A stretch of DNA of 64,000 nt from Gilvimarinus algae (GTDB lineage Bacteria; Pseudomonadota; Gammaproteobacteria; Pseudomonadales; Cellvibrionaceae), in NCBI RefSeq assembly GCF_030518215.1, contig NZ_JAULRT010000035.1, positions 1 to 64,000 of the forward strand, read 5' to 3'. The position numbers and the translations under genes are program-made. Below the pieces are notes generated by a model. That model saw only the letters and a program-made list of their open reading frames with translations. It searched no databases and had not been told where the DNA came from. How positions within the stretch are numbered: the first letter of the stretch is position 1; each line of letters opens with the position of its first letter. Shown in pieces: positions 15,643 to 26,400 of the stretch.

Positions 15643-17845
15643 AGGCGGGGGTTTTACTGCGTGGATCATGATCGGTGCCAATCAGGACATTGGCCTCGGG
15701 GTAATAGGCCATCAGACTGCCGGCGGGCAGGTCAAACGGATAGACCTTTAAACCCTCCATGATCCCGTGGGCCGAGCGCAGCGTCGCCTTGTCACCTTTC
15801 GCCAGATTCAAGCGCTGGCAGTCCGCATAGGGCACCAGCACGCACCAGCGCTCTTCGGTGCCGCGATAGCTGTCCGACTCTTCATAGATGATCGAGTTAA
15901 ACTGACCCTCGCTGCGGATACTCGCCAGGGTGTAGGGGTAGCGGGCGTCGGAGGCTTGGCGTCTTGCCGCGTAAGCCTGAAACCTTGCCTTGCCGCTCGC
16001 GCGGGCAAATTCGGGGCGATGCAGGAGCCGCCTGGCAACGGTAAATTCCCCGCCCTCAGCATCGATGGCCGCCAGCTCCGCCATGCCCGGCACGCTCTCG
16101 GCAATGGCTTGGCGCACGGCCTTGTGGGACTTAAAACGGGCAAAATCCACAGGGGCATCGGTCAACAGGCGACTGCCCAGCTCGGCCAGAATGGCCACTT
16201 CGGAGCGCACATTCCCCAGGCGATAGACGCCGCCATCGCTCAGGCGCACATAGTTGAACATGGACTCCTGAGTGGTTGGCTGCGGCTCCTCGTCACGGGC
16301 AGCCAACGGCAGTATCAGAGCCTCGCTGTTTTCCATGCCCATCACATGACCGCGGTTGAGCGTGGTGGTCAGGTAGAGCTTGAAGCCCACGGCATCCAGC
16401 GCGCGGCGGGCAAAGTCAGAGTCGGGTGTGGCCGAAAAGAGGTTGCCGCCCATCAGCAAGGCCGCATCCATCTCGCCGCGCTCGGCGGCGTTCAGGCAGG
16501 CGAGGGTATCCATGCCCTTGGCGCGGGGCAACGACCTGCCCATTTGCGTTTCCAGCGCCTGGAGAACATCATCGGCCAATACGGGTTTTACCCCGATGGT
16601 GCCAATGCCTTGCACATTGCTGTGACCGCGCAGTGGCAAAAGGCCGGCGCCCGGCTTGCCCACCATGCCGCGCAGCAGAGCCAGGTTGGCAATGGCCTCC
16701 ACATTCTCCACCCCGTTTAAGTGGTGGGTGATGCCCATGCCCCAGGCAAACACCGTATTCTCGGAACGGGCGTAGTCGGCAGCCAGCGCCTCAATGTCGC
16801 CCTGCGAAATCAAGCAAGCGGCGGTGATTTCTTCCCAACCAAGACTCCCAATATCGGCGATGTAGGCTTCAAAACCCTCGGTGTGCTCGGCGATAAACGC
16901 ATCATCAATAGCGCCGCTGGCCAGCAGCGCCTTGCCGATCCCCTTGAGCAGCGCCAGATCCGAGCCTATGGCCGGCTGCAGATAGCGCGAGGCAATCCAG
17001 GTGCCGCCCTTGAGCATGGAGCTGGCGCTTTTGGGCACGGCAAAGCGCACCAGGCCGGGCTCTTTTGCCGGGTTAATCACAATCACCTGGCCGCCGCGGT
17101 CGCGGCAGTTTTTCAGCTGATGGACAAAGCGCGGGTGGTTCGAGGCCGGATTGGCGCCTATCACAAAAATGGTGTCCGCCAGCGCCAGATCGTCCAGGCC
17201 AATAGTGGCTGTGCCTGTGCCGATGACGTTGGTCAGCCCGACGCCGGTGGCCTGGTGGCAGTAGTAAGAGCAGTTATTGACGTTATTGGTGCCGAACAGG
17301 CGCGCCAGCAATTGCAGAACAAAACCCGCCTCGTTGGAGGAGCGGCCGGAGGAGTAAAAAAAACTGCGCTCGGGCGCGGTGGCGGCGAAGCGTTTAACCG
17401 CCAGATGGATCGCCTCATCCCAGCCCATCACTTGGTAGCGATCACTGCCGGCGGGTTTGTACAGGGGCGTATTCAGACGGCCCAGGTGTTCAAGCTCGTG
17501 GGCGCTCAGCTCGTTAAACTCGGCCAGGGTATGGTCAAACAGCGCCTCGGGTATAGGCGGCTGGATGTCGGTAGATTGCGCCTGGATGCTTTTGTTGCAC
17601 ACCGAGGGGAATTCATCCAACTCATTGGTCATGCCGCCGCGCTGTCCGCCCATACCCAGCCCACAGGCTTTGCAGGCGTTGCGGCTTTTCAGGGCTTTGG
17701 CAGAATTGAGCAAGCCGATGCGGTGCAGGGTTTTGAGGGTATAGAGCACTTTTTTCGGACCGCCGCCAACAATGTTAACGGTGCCATGCTCGGCGTCGGT
17801 GTTGGTGTTGGTGTTGGTGTTGGTGTCGGCTTTTGAATCGATCAT
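15608..17845 (-). CDS. ydeP: FdhF/YdeP-family molybdopterin oxidoreductase
   Basis: This 745-residue protein belongs to the YdeP subgroup of molybdopterin oxidoreductases (PF00384 and PF01568; TIGR01701). 'NACKACGLGMGGQRGGM' near residues 56-72 is the N-terminal Cys pair typical of this group, 'FIVIGANPASNHPRF'-type and 'RGHSNVQGIGTIGVKP' blocks follow, and the C-terminal molybdopterin-binding beta-barrel ends the protein. YdeP in E. coli is connected to acid resistance; the substrate is unknown. There is no Tat signal, so it is cytoplasmic. Start ATG 17845 is followed by a repetitive Asn-Thr tract that comes from a hexanucleotide repeat. The 3' end overlaps the convergent gene by 35 bases. 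Confidence 0.9.
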   Translation of the reverse strand: MIDSKADTNTNTNTNTDAEHGTVNIVGGGPKKVLYTLKTLHRIGLLNSAKALKSRNACKACGLGMGGQRGGMTNELDEFPSVCNKSIQAQSTDIQPPIPEALFDHTLAEFNELSAHELEHLGRLNTPLYKPAGSDRYQVMGWDEAIHLAVKRFAATAPERSFFYSSGRSSNEAGFVLQLLARLFGTNNVNNCSYYCHQATGVGLTNVIGTGTATIGLDDLALADTIFVIGANPASNHPRFVHQLKNCRDRGGQVIVINPAKEPGLVRFAVPKSASSMLKGGTWIASRYLQPAIGSDLALLKGIGKALLASGAIDDAFIAEHTEGFEAYIADIGSLGWEEITAACLISQGDIEALAADYARSENTVFAWGMGITHHLNGVENVEAIANLALLRGMVGKPGAGLLPLRGHSNVQGIGTIGVKPVLADDVLQALETQMGRSLPRAKGMDTLACLNAAERGEMDAALLMGGNLFSATPDSDFARRALDAVGFKLYLTTTLNRGHVMGMENSEALILPLAARDEEPQPTTQESMFNYVRLSDGGVYRLGNVRSEVAILAELGSRLLTDAPVDFARFKSHKAVRQAIAESVPGMAELAAIDAEGGEFTVARRLLHRPEFARASGKARFQAYAARRQASDARYPYTLASIRSEGQFNSIIYEESDSYRGTEERWCVLVPYADCQRLNLAKGDKATLRSAHGIMEGLKVYPFDLPAGSLMAYYPEANVLIGTDHDPRSKTPAFKSVPVDLIRA
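17798..17827. repeat. hexanucleotide tandem repeat in the 5' end of ydeP
   Basis: Five direct copies of ggtgtt (last one ggtgtc) encode the N-terminal Asn-Thr tract of the YdeP-family protein. The unit is a multiple of three, so slippage would change the length of this tail but not the reading frame. Confidence 0.85.
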
Positions 17846-17875
17846 CGTCTATACCTGCAAACAATTGCCCCAGCT

Positions 17876-18224
17876 AGGGCCTGCTAACACTCATTGAATC
17901 CGCCTGCTGGAAGCCAGTTTTGCTTTTAGCCAAGCGCCGTGAGCGAAGTTTGGTCATTCCAAAAAAGCGAAAGCGCGCCCCATGAGGGCAGCGAGTGTTT
18001 TAGGTCTCGGCAACAACGCTGGGGGTAAACTGGCTCCAGCCCTTCGGGTTGCGCCTAAAAATTCGCCACTGGGCGTCGCCTGCATGGATGCAGGTGAGGC
18101 GCGAGAGCAGGAGGCGTTAAGCTTTGCTCGTCGTTCATTTGGAATCACCAAACTACTCTCCTCGCGCCTTGTTTGGCAATTTTTTAGGCGCAACAGGCTG
18201 TATTCAATGAATGCAACAGACCCT
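17876..18224. mobile_element. palindromic miniature element A (non-autonomous repeat)
   Basis: This 349-base element has imperfect inverted ends (17876-17899 with 18202-18224; agggYctg...tcattgaat). Inside, a second pair of long inverted arms (near 17930-17970 and 18135-18175, sharing agtttggt and attccaaa) makes it one large imperfect palindrome. It contains the 49-base core at 18079-18127 that recurs at 41104-41152 with 44 of 49 positions identical. The core starts with cctgcatggatgcagg, a small hairpin. No gene lies inside; an antisense frame and a sense frame across it are not credible. It fills the gap between ydeP and the binding-protein gene. Confidence 0.65.
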
Positions 18225-18281
18225 AAAACGAGCACCCGGCACTTGCAATACGTCAGTTAACCTACAAGGGTTGCAGCCTGC

Positions 18282-19103
18282 TTAGTGCGGCATGGGACTG
18301 GGCTGCCAATCGGTCAGGTTGTAGTGGGCGAGGATATCGTGCAGCTCGCCGCTTTGACGCAGGCGGCGCGTCTGTTCGGACAGGATGCGGGCGTATTTGT
18401 CAGAGTTCTCCCGCGCACTGGAAAAGGCGATATAAATTTTGCTGAATTCGTCGGTGTTTTCCACCAGGCCGGCGAGCACCAGGGCATTTTCTTCACCGCT
18501 TTGTCTGAGCGCGTAACGCATGACCTGCTCATCTTCAAGCAGGGCATCCAGACGGCCGCGTTTGAGCATACTGATACCGCGGCTGAGCGGTTCATCGCCA
18601 AACAGCAAGGTGACGCCCGCAGCGTTGTCTGGGTGGTTCAGATAGCGCTCAACAGCAGGGCCGTAGCTGTAGCCGCCCGTGGCGCCAAGGCGCACTTGCT
18701 TGAGAGAATCGACCCCCGCGTACTGCCAGGCGCGGCCTTGCAAGGCCCAAATGCCGTTGCGCATTCTCGCCTGCTCGATATCCGGGAAGACAAAACCGCG
18801 CGCTTCAATCACCGAGGCGCCGATCACGGCATCGTAGCTGCCATGAGCCGTGGCCTGCAGGGCGCGCAGCCAGGGCAGGGTGAGATAGACTACTTCAATG
18901 CCCTCGGCGGCAAAGGCGCGCTGGGCAATCTCCACCATAAATCCGGGGCGCTCCGCAGCCGGATCGCAGTTATAGGGGCACCACTGATCCGCCACCAGGG
19001 TGATGGTCTCGGCGCGAACACAAGCGGTCAACAGCAAAACGCCAAGAACGGCTGACCCATTGGTTCGAATCCATCCCAAGATCGCGAGAAACACGTTGCT
19101 CAA
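18282..19103 (-). CDS. periplasmic solute-binding protein (SBP_bac_3-like)
   Basis: This is a 273-residue extracellular solute-binding protein of the amino-acid-binding type (family 3, PF00497-like). A long signal region with 'VLLLTACVRAETITLVADQW' precedes the mature part; 'NCDPAAERPGFMVEIAQRAF' and 'VEVVYLTLPWLRALQATAHG'-type text (residues about 50-90) is the usual first lobe. Proteins like this near no permease often serve as sensor or orphan binding proteins. TTG 19103 is the likely start because aggagg is correctly spaced upstream. A lipobox-like TAC is present in the signal, so lipid anchoring is possible. Ligand unknown. No permease gene is adjacent. Confidence 0.75.
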   Translation of the reverse strand: MSNVFLAILGWIRTNGSAVLGVLLLTACVRAETITLVADQWCPYNCDPAAERPGFMVEIAQRAFAAEGIEVVYLTLPWLRALQATAHGSYDAVIGASVIEARGFVFPDIEQARMRNGIWALQGRAWQYAGVDSLKQVRLGATGGYSYGPAVERYLNHPDNAAGVTLLFGDEPLSRGISMLKRGRLDALLEDEQVMRYALRQSGEENALVLAGLVENTDEFSKIYIAFSSARENSDKYARILSEQTRRLRQSGELHDILAHYNLTDWQPSPMPH

Positions 19104-19263
19104 GCTGGCCCTCCTTGTGCGAAATTGTTAATCCAGCGCCGCTCGTTATAGCACAATGCTATTGTAGAGTTCACTATTTGCTCGGCTTTGAGTGCGGGAA
19201 CTAATCCCGCTACTCGCCGTCTCGATGGTATCCGATGTTCAACGATTCAGAGGTATGAACCCT

Positions 19264-19995
19264 ATGAAGAAAATTCTGTTCGCGCTTTCTGCACTGGCGC
19301 TGTTTAGCTGCCACCAACTGGCCTTTGGCGCTGCCATGCCGGAGTTTCCCTACATCACAGTGACCGGCGAGGCCGAGATGGAGGTTGCGCCCAATACGGT
19401 CACTGTCGACTTTCAGGTGATGGAGTTTCACAAGGACGCCGCCCAGGCCATGGATACCGTGGCCGAGCGCGGCAAGGCGGTGATCGAGCTGGCCAAGGCG
19501 CAGGGGCTTACCCACGAGGATATTGAATCCTACGCGGTGGACAAACAGGTACGGCGCGACCGCCAGCACATGGGCGGCACCATGGAGATCATCGGCTACG
19601 AGGTCACGCAGCGCTTTCGCTTTGAAATAGACGGGCTCGACAGCTATCAGGCGATCATTACCGAGCTGCTGCGCATGCCCAACACCTCAGGCATAAACGC
19701 CAGCTTTGATGTGCTCGAGCGCGAATCATTGATGCGCGAGCTGACCGCGCAGGCCGGCCGCGATGCCCGCAGCCGCGCCGAGAATCTGGCCTCCGGCTTG
19801 GACGTGAAGATCAAGTCAGTGTACGCCATTTCCGAAGATCAGGGCTTTGAAAACCCCATGGCCAAGTTTGGTGTGCAGGAGCAGGCGTTTGGACGGGTCA
19901 GTGCAGCCGATGCGGGCCCCGCCTTTGACCTCTTTGCCCCTCAGACCATTACCCTGAATAAACGCATCAGCGTGATCTTTAAAATCACGCCTTAA
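19264..19995 (+). CDS. SIMPL domain (DUF541) periplasmic protein
   Basis: This 243-residue exported protein fits the SIMPL/DUF541 family (PF04402): 'ITVTGEAEMEVAPNTVTVDF' at the start of the mature part, 'GLTHEDIESYAVDKQ', then 'YEVTQRFRFEID' and the C-terminal 'RISVIFKI' strand. The signal peptide ends near 'QLAFGA'. ATG 19264 is preferred: agaggt lies 9 bases upstream, while the ATG at 19255 is directly against that ribosome site. Members form ring-like periplasmic or outer-membrane assemblies of unknown role and are linked with oxidative stress in E. coli (YggE). A hairpin follows the gene. Confidence 0.85.
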   Translation: MKKILFALSALALFSCHQLAFGAAMPEFPYITVTGEAEMEVAPNTVTVDFQVMEFHKDAAQAMDTVAERGKAVIELAKAQGLTHEDIESYAVDKQVRRDRQHMGGTMEIIGYEVTQRFRFEIDGLDSYQAIITELLRMPNTSGINASFDVLERESLMRELTAQAGRDARSRAENLASGLDVKIKSVYAISEDQGFENPMAKFGVQEQAFGRVSAADAGPAFDLFAPQTITLNKRISVIFKITP

Positions 19996-20004
19996 ACCAT
20001 ATCT

Positions 20005-20033
20005 GCTGCGTACGGCGCAAAGCCGTGCGCAGC
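20005..20033 (+). terminator. hairpin after the SIMPL gene
   Basis: Arms gctgcgtacggc and gccgtgcgcagc pair over 12 positions with one G-T pair around a gcaaa loop, 9 bases after the stop codon. Only a weak T-rich tail follows. Confidence 0.5.
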
Positions 20034-20129
20034 GTCTGCTTCATTAGCCTCTTCCGCTAGCCGCTCACCGAATTGACTGCTATGTTCTCATTAGGTGCAC
20101 ACGCACCGACCCACCGGGAACGACGGTTT

Positions 20130-21101
20130 ATGATTAAAACACTGCGTGAGGATTTCCGGCTGGCGATGGCCATCTTGCTGTCGAGCTGCGCGATTCTCGC
20201 CATTGCGCCGCTGGCCATTGTCCGCGCACTTACCGGCGAGTGGCTGCTAGCCGCACTGGATACGGCCATTGTGCTGGGCATGGGGCTGATTCTCTACACC
20301 ACCTTGCGCCGCGGGCGCTCGACGGCGGCCAACCTTGCCAGCGCCGGCTTTTACACCCTGGCGGCCCTGGGCATGACCTACCTCAACCCCCAGCCGATGA
20401 TCTACTGGGTGTACCCGGTTGCGGTGGCCAATTTTTTTGTTCTGTCTCTGCGTCAGGCCATCGCCATCAATGTGCTGATTATGCTGGCGCTCACCCCGCT
20501 TGCCGGCCACTTTGCCCAGCAGCTGGAGTTTGTGGATATGCTGGTTTCATTGGCCCTGGTCTGTGCCTTTGCCGGGGTTTTTTCCTGGAAAACCGAAGAC
20601 CAACGCCAGCAACTGGAAAACCTTGCCCACATCGATCCGCTCACCGGCATCGGTAACCGGCGCAAACTGTTTTCCAGTCTCGATTCGCAAAAAGGCAAGT
20701 TGCAGCAAAGCTCAAACGCGGCGGTGTTGCTGATGGACATCGACCACTTTAAAGCGATTAACGACCAGCTCGGTCACGAGGCTGGAGACAACACACTGCA
20801 AACACTCACGGTATTACTACAGGGGCGGCTGCGCGCTGGCAGTGACGAGGTGTTTCGCTACGGTGGCGAAGAGTTTCTGATCCTGCTGAACAACACTGAC
20901 CTCCAAGGCGCCTGCAACGTGGCGGAGCACTTGCGGCTGACCATCGAAGAACAGCTGGAGGTAACCGCATCCTTTGGCTGCGCTGCCTACCAGCACGGCG
21001 AAAGTTGGGATGAGTGGATTGCCAGGGCCGACCAAGCGCTCTATGAGGCCAAGCGTGCAGGCCGCAACTGTGTGCGGCCAGCGTTCAACACCACTGGGTA
21101 A
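20130..21101 (+). CDS. membrane-anchored diguanylate cyclase (GGDEF)
   Basis: An N-terminal region with five to six hydrophobic segments (residues about 15-170) is followed by a GGDEF domain. Its active loop is 'YGGEEF', the metal-binding 'MDIDHFKAINDQLGHEAGD' is intact, and 'DPLTGIGNRR' starts the domain, so c-di-GMP synthesis is expected. No RxxD inhibitory site is clear. No separate sensor domain is seen, so the membrane part probably senses the signal. The start is uncertain: ATG 20130 (MIKTLRED) gives a clean amphipathic start, while ATG 20082 and TTG 20073 are in frame upstream. The 3' end lies one base from the convergent fghA. Confidence 0.85.
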   Translation: MIKTLREDFRLAMAILLSSCAILAIAPLAIVRALTGEWLLAALDTAIVLGMGLILYTTLRRGRSTAANLASAGFYTLAALGMTYLNPQPMIYWVYPVAVANFFVLSLRQAIAINVLIMLALTPLAGHFAQQLEFVDMLVSLALVCAFAGVFSWKTEDQRQQLENLAHIDPLTGIGNRRKLFSSLDSQKGKLQQSSNAAVLLMDIDHFKAINDQLGHEAGDNTLQTLTVLLQGRLRAGSDEVFRYGGEEFLILLNNTDLQGACNVAEHLRLTIEEQLEVTASFGCAAYQHGESWDEWIARADQALYEAKRAGRNCVRPAFNTTG

Positions 21102-21102
21102 A

Positions 21103-23081
<1,979 letters not shown>

Positions 23082-23166
23082 TCATTCGACAGCGGCCATT
23101 GTAATTATCACCCCAGGGTTAATAATATGGCTCCAAGGTAAAACATTTTTTCATACAGGTAACAAT

Positions 23167-24051
23167 ATGGTGGACTGGGAGGGCATTAACGAGTTTGTCG
23201 CCGTGAGCGAGACCGGCAGCTTTACCGCCGCCGCCCACCGGCTGGGCTTGTCTATTGCGCACGTCAGCCGCCGTATCAAGGCCCGCGAAAGCCGCATGAA
23301 TACGCGCCTGCTGCACCGCACCACCCGCAAGGTCACGCTAACCGAAGAGGGGCAGATGTTTTACCAGCACTGCCGCCAGATTCTCGATGCCCTGGCGAGC
23401 GCTGAAAACACCCTGGCCGATTTGCAGGCCAGCCCCTCGGGTATCTTGCGCATTACCGCTCCGGTGTCCTTTGGGGAAAAATACATCGCGCCTTTGATCA
23501 ATGACTTTGCCCTGCAGCATCCGAGACTGACGCTCGACCTGCGCCTCAATAACCGCCGCCTGGATTTGATGGACGAGGGCCTTGATCTGGCGATTCGCCT
23601 TGGGCCACTGGAGGACAGCCGACTGATTGCCCGGCAGCTGGCCGAGAGAATCCCCATCGTCTGCGCCGCCCCGAGCTACCTCGCCCATTTCGGCCAACCC
23701 CACACCCTGGGCGAGCTGAGCCACCACAATTGCCTGCTCGGCACCTTGGACTACTGGCGTTTCCGCGAGGGCGAGAAATCGCGCACCATTCGCGTCCACG
23801 GCAGTTTGCGCTGTAACAATGGCCCCAGCTTGCTCGACGCCGCCCGCAAGGGTCTGGGCTTGGTTCAGCTGCCCGATTACTATGTGCGCGACGACATCGC
23901 CGAGCGCCGCCTGATTCCGGTACTGGAAGCCTACACACCCGAGCGCGAAGGTATCTGGGCGCTCTACCCGCCGACCCGCCGACTCTCCCCCAAGGTTCGC
24001 CTGCTGGTGCATCATCTGGAAGAGCAGCTGCCCCGCGCCTGCACGCAGTGA
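23167..24051 (+). CDS. LysR family transcriptional regulator
   Basis: This 294-residue regulator has an N-terminal winged helix-turn-helix: 'FVAVSETGSFTAAAHRLGLS' then 'HVSRRIKARESRMNTRLLHR' and 'RKVTLTEEG'. The C-terminal substrate-binding fold begins near 90 ('GILRITAPVSFGEKYIAP'). The start ATG 23167 gives the canonical length; the open frame extends far upstream antisense to frmA, but that extension is not used. It faces frmA-fghA, and a role in responding to formaldehyde or related aldehydes is inferred from that position. Confidence 0.9.
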   Translation: MVDWEGINEFVAVSETGSFTAAAHRLGLSIAHVSRRIKARESRMNTRLLHRTTRKVTLTEEGQMFYQHCRQILDALASAENTLADLQASPSGILRITAPVSFGEKYIAPLINDFALQHPRLTLDLRLNNRRLDLMDEGLDLAIRLGPLEDSRLIARQLAERIPIVCAAPSYLAHFGQPHTLGELSHHNCLLGTLDYWRFREGEKSRTIRVHGSLRCNNGPSLLDAARKGLGLVQLPDYYVRDDIAERRLIPVLEAYTPEREGIWALYPPTRRLSPKVRLLVHHLEEQLPRACTQ

Positions 24052-24122
24052 CGTCTCGGGGCCGAAGGCTGACCACCTATTGCAGCGATATTGCACCGAA
24101 ATGTTGCAAAATGAATGAATCC

Positions 24123-24149
24123 TAAAAGAAATGCCGCTTTTCCCGATAA
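24123..24149 (+). promoter_or_regulatory. FliA (sigma-28) type promoter of the chemoreceptor gene
   Basis: TAAAAGAA (24123-24130), an 11-base spacer, then CCCGATAA (24142-24149) agrees closely with the flagellar consensus TAAAGTTT-N11-GCCGATAA. It lies 80 bases before the start of a methyl-accepting chemotaxis protein, a common target of FliA. Confidence 0.75.
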
Positions 24150-24229
24150 CTCTTTGGCATCGTAATAAACCTGGCGAAAAACTCACCTATACTCAGGGGT
24201 GATGAACGCCTGCAGACGGGAAACCCGCC

Positions 24230-26356
24230 ATGTTCCGAACCCTCAAAGCCAAACTCCTCGGCGTTATTGCCGCCGCTTTTATCCTCTTGCTGGCGGTACT
24301 GGTCACCCAGCTGACCCTCAAGCTCGGCGACATGAAAGATCAACTGGTGGGGCAAACCCAATCCACCATGGAATCGGAAGTCCTGGGCCGGCTCGAGAGC
24401 GAGGCGGCCAGCCTTGGCCATGAAGTATCCGGCTACCTCAACAGTCTTTTCAGGGTCTCCAATGGCCTGGCGCAATCGCTGGCCTGGAGCGCGGGCAGCG
24501 AAGCGGCGCGTCTGAGCCGCACACAAGTCAATGAACTGATCCGCACTACACTCGCCAGCCACAAAGACATCAGCGCCCTCTACGCCCAGTTTGAAGCGGG
24601 CGCCTACGACGGCGCCGACCAGAGCCTGTTGGGGACCGAAGCCATTCACACCGTGGCCAACTCCGGCGCTCTGGAAATCTACTGGGTGCGCAACAGCAGC
24701 GGGCAGCTCGAGCAGGAGCGGGTGGAGGACTCCACCGAAAAGTATCTGGACGAGCGCGGCGAGTTCGGTCAGCGTGAGGCCGAGTGGTTTCTCTGCTCAA
24801 AGGACAAAAAAGCCCCCTGTATTCTCGAGCCCTACTTTTATGAAATCCGCGAGGGTTACAGCGAGCTGATGACCAGCCTCACCAGCCCCATTGTCACCAA
24901 TGGCGAGTTTCGCGGAGTGGTGGGCATTGACGTCAACTTGCCGGTGATTCAAAAGCTGATCGACAACTTGCAAAGCGAGCTCTACCACGGCCGCAGCCGC
25001 GTCACCTTGCTCAGCGACATCGGCCTGATTGTCGGCTCCAGCGAATACACCGGCGAACTGACCCGCCCGCTGAAAGAGGCCCGCGACACCTACGGCGGAC
25101 AACTGACCTCTTTGCACGAGCGCAGCGACCGCACCTGGCTCAACGGTGGTGTTTATTTCGTGGCCTACCCCATGACCATTGAAGCGTCCAACACCACCTG
25201 GTCGCTACTGCTGGAGCTGCCGGAAGAAGTGGTGCTGGCATCGACCAGTGCGCTGACGCAAACCGTGGACGACAACATCGCCACCATGCTGCGTACCGAG
25301 ATCATCACCGCACTGGTGGCGACGATTGCGGTGATGTTTGTTTTGCTGCTGCTGGTGCAATCCATCGTCCGCCCGATTCGCCAGTTGGACGAGCGGGTTC
25401 ACAATCTCGCCAGCCGCGATGGAGATTTGAGCAAGGGAATTGAAATACACACCCACGCGGAGTTGATGTCGCTGAGCGAGGGCTTTAATGACTTTATCGC
25501 CAAGTTGCGTCATATGGTGATCGAGCTCAAGCACATAGGCACCAATGCGCGCGAGTCCGCCGCCACTATCAAATCCGTCAACGCCCGCGCCGCCCAGGCG
25601 ACCTCCGAACAACAGCGGGAAATTGACAGTGTGGTGACCGCCACCAACGAGATGTCGCAAACCGCCGCCAGCGTCTCGCAGCTGGCCGCGCAGGTATCAG
25701 ACAATGCCACCAGCTCTCTCGATACCGTGATTCAATCGCGCGAGGCACTGTCCGGCTCAGTGCAACAAGTCGGCAAGCTCACCGAGGAAATGCTGGAGGC
25801 GAGCAATAGCATTCGCGAGGTGGCAACGCGTACCGAAGACATTAACCGGATTCTAGATGTCATTCGCGCCATTGCCGAGCAAACCAACCTGCTCGCGCTC
25901 AATGCCGCCATCGAAGCGGCCCGCGCCGGAGAACAGGGTCGGGGGTTTGCCGTGGTGGCGGACGAAGTGCGCAATCTTGCCAGCAAAACCCAAAACAGCA
26001 CCGATGAGATCAACGAATTGATCTCAAGCCTGAAAGCGGGTGTCGATCGCTCGGTGGCGGTGATTGCCAGCAGCACCGAAAAAGCCGAAGACACCAAACT
26101 CAATACTCAATCCTCTTTTGAGTCTCTGTCGACGGTGGTGTCCGATGTCAATGCGATTGCCGATAACATCACCCAGGTCGCCACTGCCGCCGAAGAGCAA
26201 AGTGCCGTGAGCGAAGAGATTAGCCGCAACCTGACCATCATCGGCGATGCCGCCAGCCGCCTGGCGGATATGGCCCACGAGTCGGATGCCGCCGGTCTGG
26301 AGCTGGAAAATATTATGCTGCGGCTGGACGAGCAACTCGCCTCGCTGAAGACCTGA
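24230..26356 (+). CDS. methyl-accepting chemotaxis protein with Cache-type sensor
   Basis: This 708-residue chemoreceptor has TM1 at about 10-30, a large periplasmic Cache domain (about 45-350; '[21 protein letters not shown]' is typical), TM2 at about 365-385, a HAMP linker, then a cytoplasmic signalling coiled coil. The hairpin tip is intact near residues 545-585 ('[20 protein letters not shown]', '[12 protein letters not shown]'). There is no CheR/CheB-binding pentapeptide at the end. The ligand is unknown; Cache sensors often bind amino acids or organic acids. A FliA-type promoter precedes it, tying expression to flagellar assembly. Confidence 0.95.
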   Translation: MFRTLKAKLLGVIAAAFILLLAVLVTQLTLKLGDMKDQLVGQTQSTMESEVLGRLESEAASLGHEVSGYLNSLFRVSNGLAQSLAWSAGSEAARLSRTQVNELIRTTLASHKDISALYAQFEAGAYDGADQSLLGTEAIHTVANSGALEIYWVRNSSGQLEQERVEDSTEKYLDERGEFGQREAEWFLCSKDKKAPCILEPYFYEIREGYSELMTSLTSPIVTNGEFRGVVGIDVNLPVIQKLIDNLQSELYHGRSRVTLLSDIGLIVGSSEYTGELTRPLKEARDTYGGQLTSLHERSDRTWLNGGVYFVAYPMTIEASNTTWSLLLELPEEVVLASTSALTQTVDDNIATMLRTEIITALVATIAVMFVLLLLVQSIVRPIRQLDERVHNLASRDGDLSKGIEIHTHAELMSLSEGFNDFIAKLRHMVIELKHIGTNARESAATIKSVNARAAQATSEQQREIDSVVTATNEMSQTAASVSQLAAQVSDNATSSLDTVIQSREALSGSVQQVGKLTEEMLEASNSIREVATRTEDINRILDVIRAIAEQTNLLALNAAIEAARAGEQGRGFAVVADEVRNLASKTQNSTDEINELISSLKAGVDRSVAVIASSTEKAEDTKLNTQSSFESLSTVVSDVNAIADNITQVATAAEEQSAVSEEISRNLTIIGDAASRLADMAHESDAAGLELENIMLRLDEQLASLKT

Positions 26357-26400
26357 CGCACAAACCGATGGTCCTGAATCGAAGAATGAATTAGCCGTTA

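Noticed and set aside
16721-17836. 371-codon plus-strand frame
   Set aside because: Antisense to ydeP; ends in the hexanucleotide repeat; no family resemblance.
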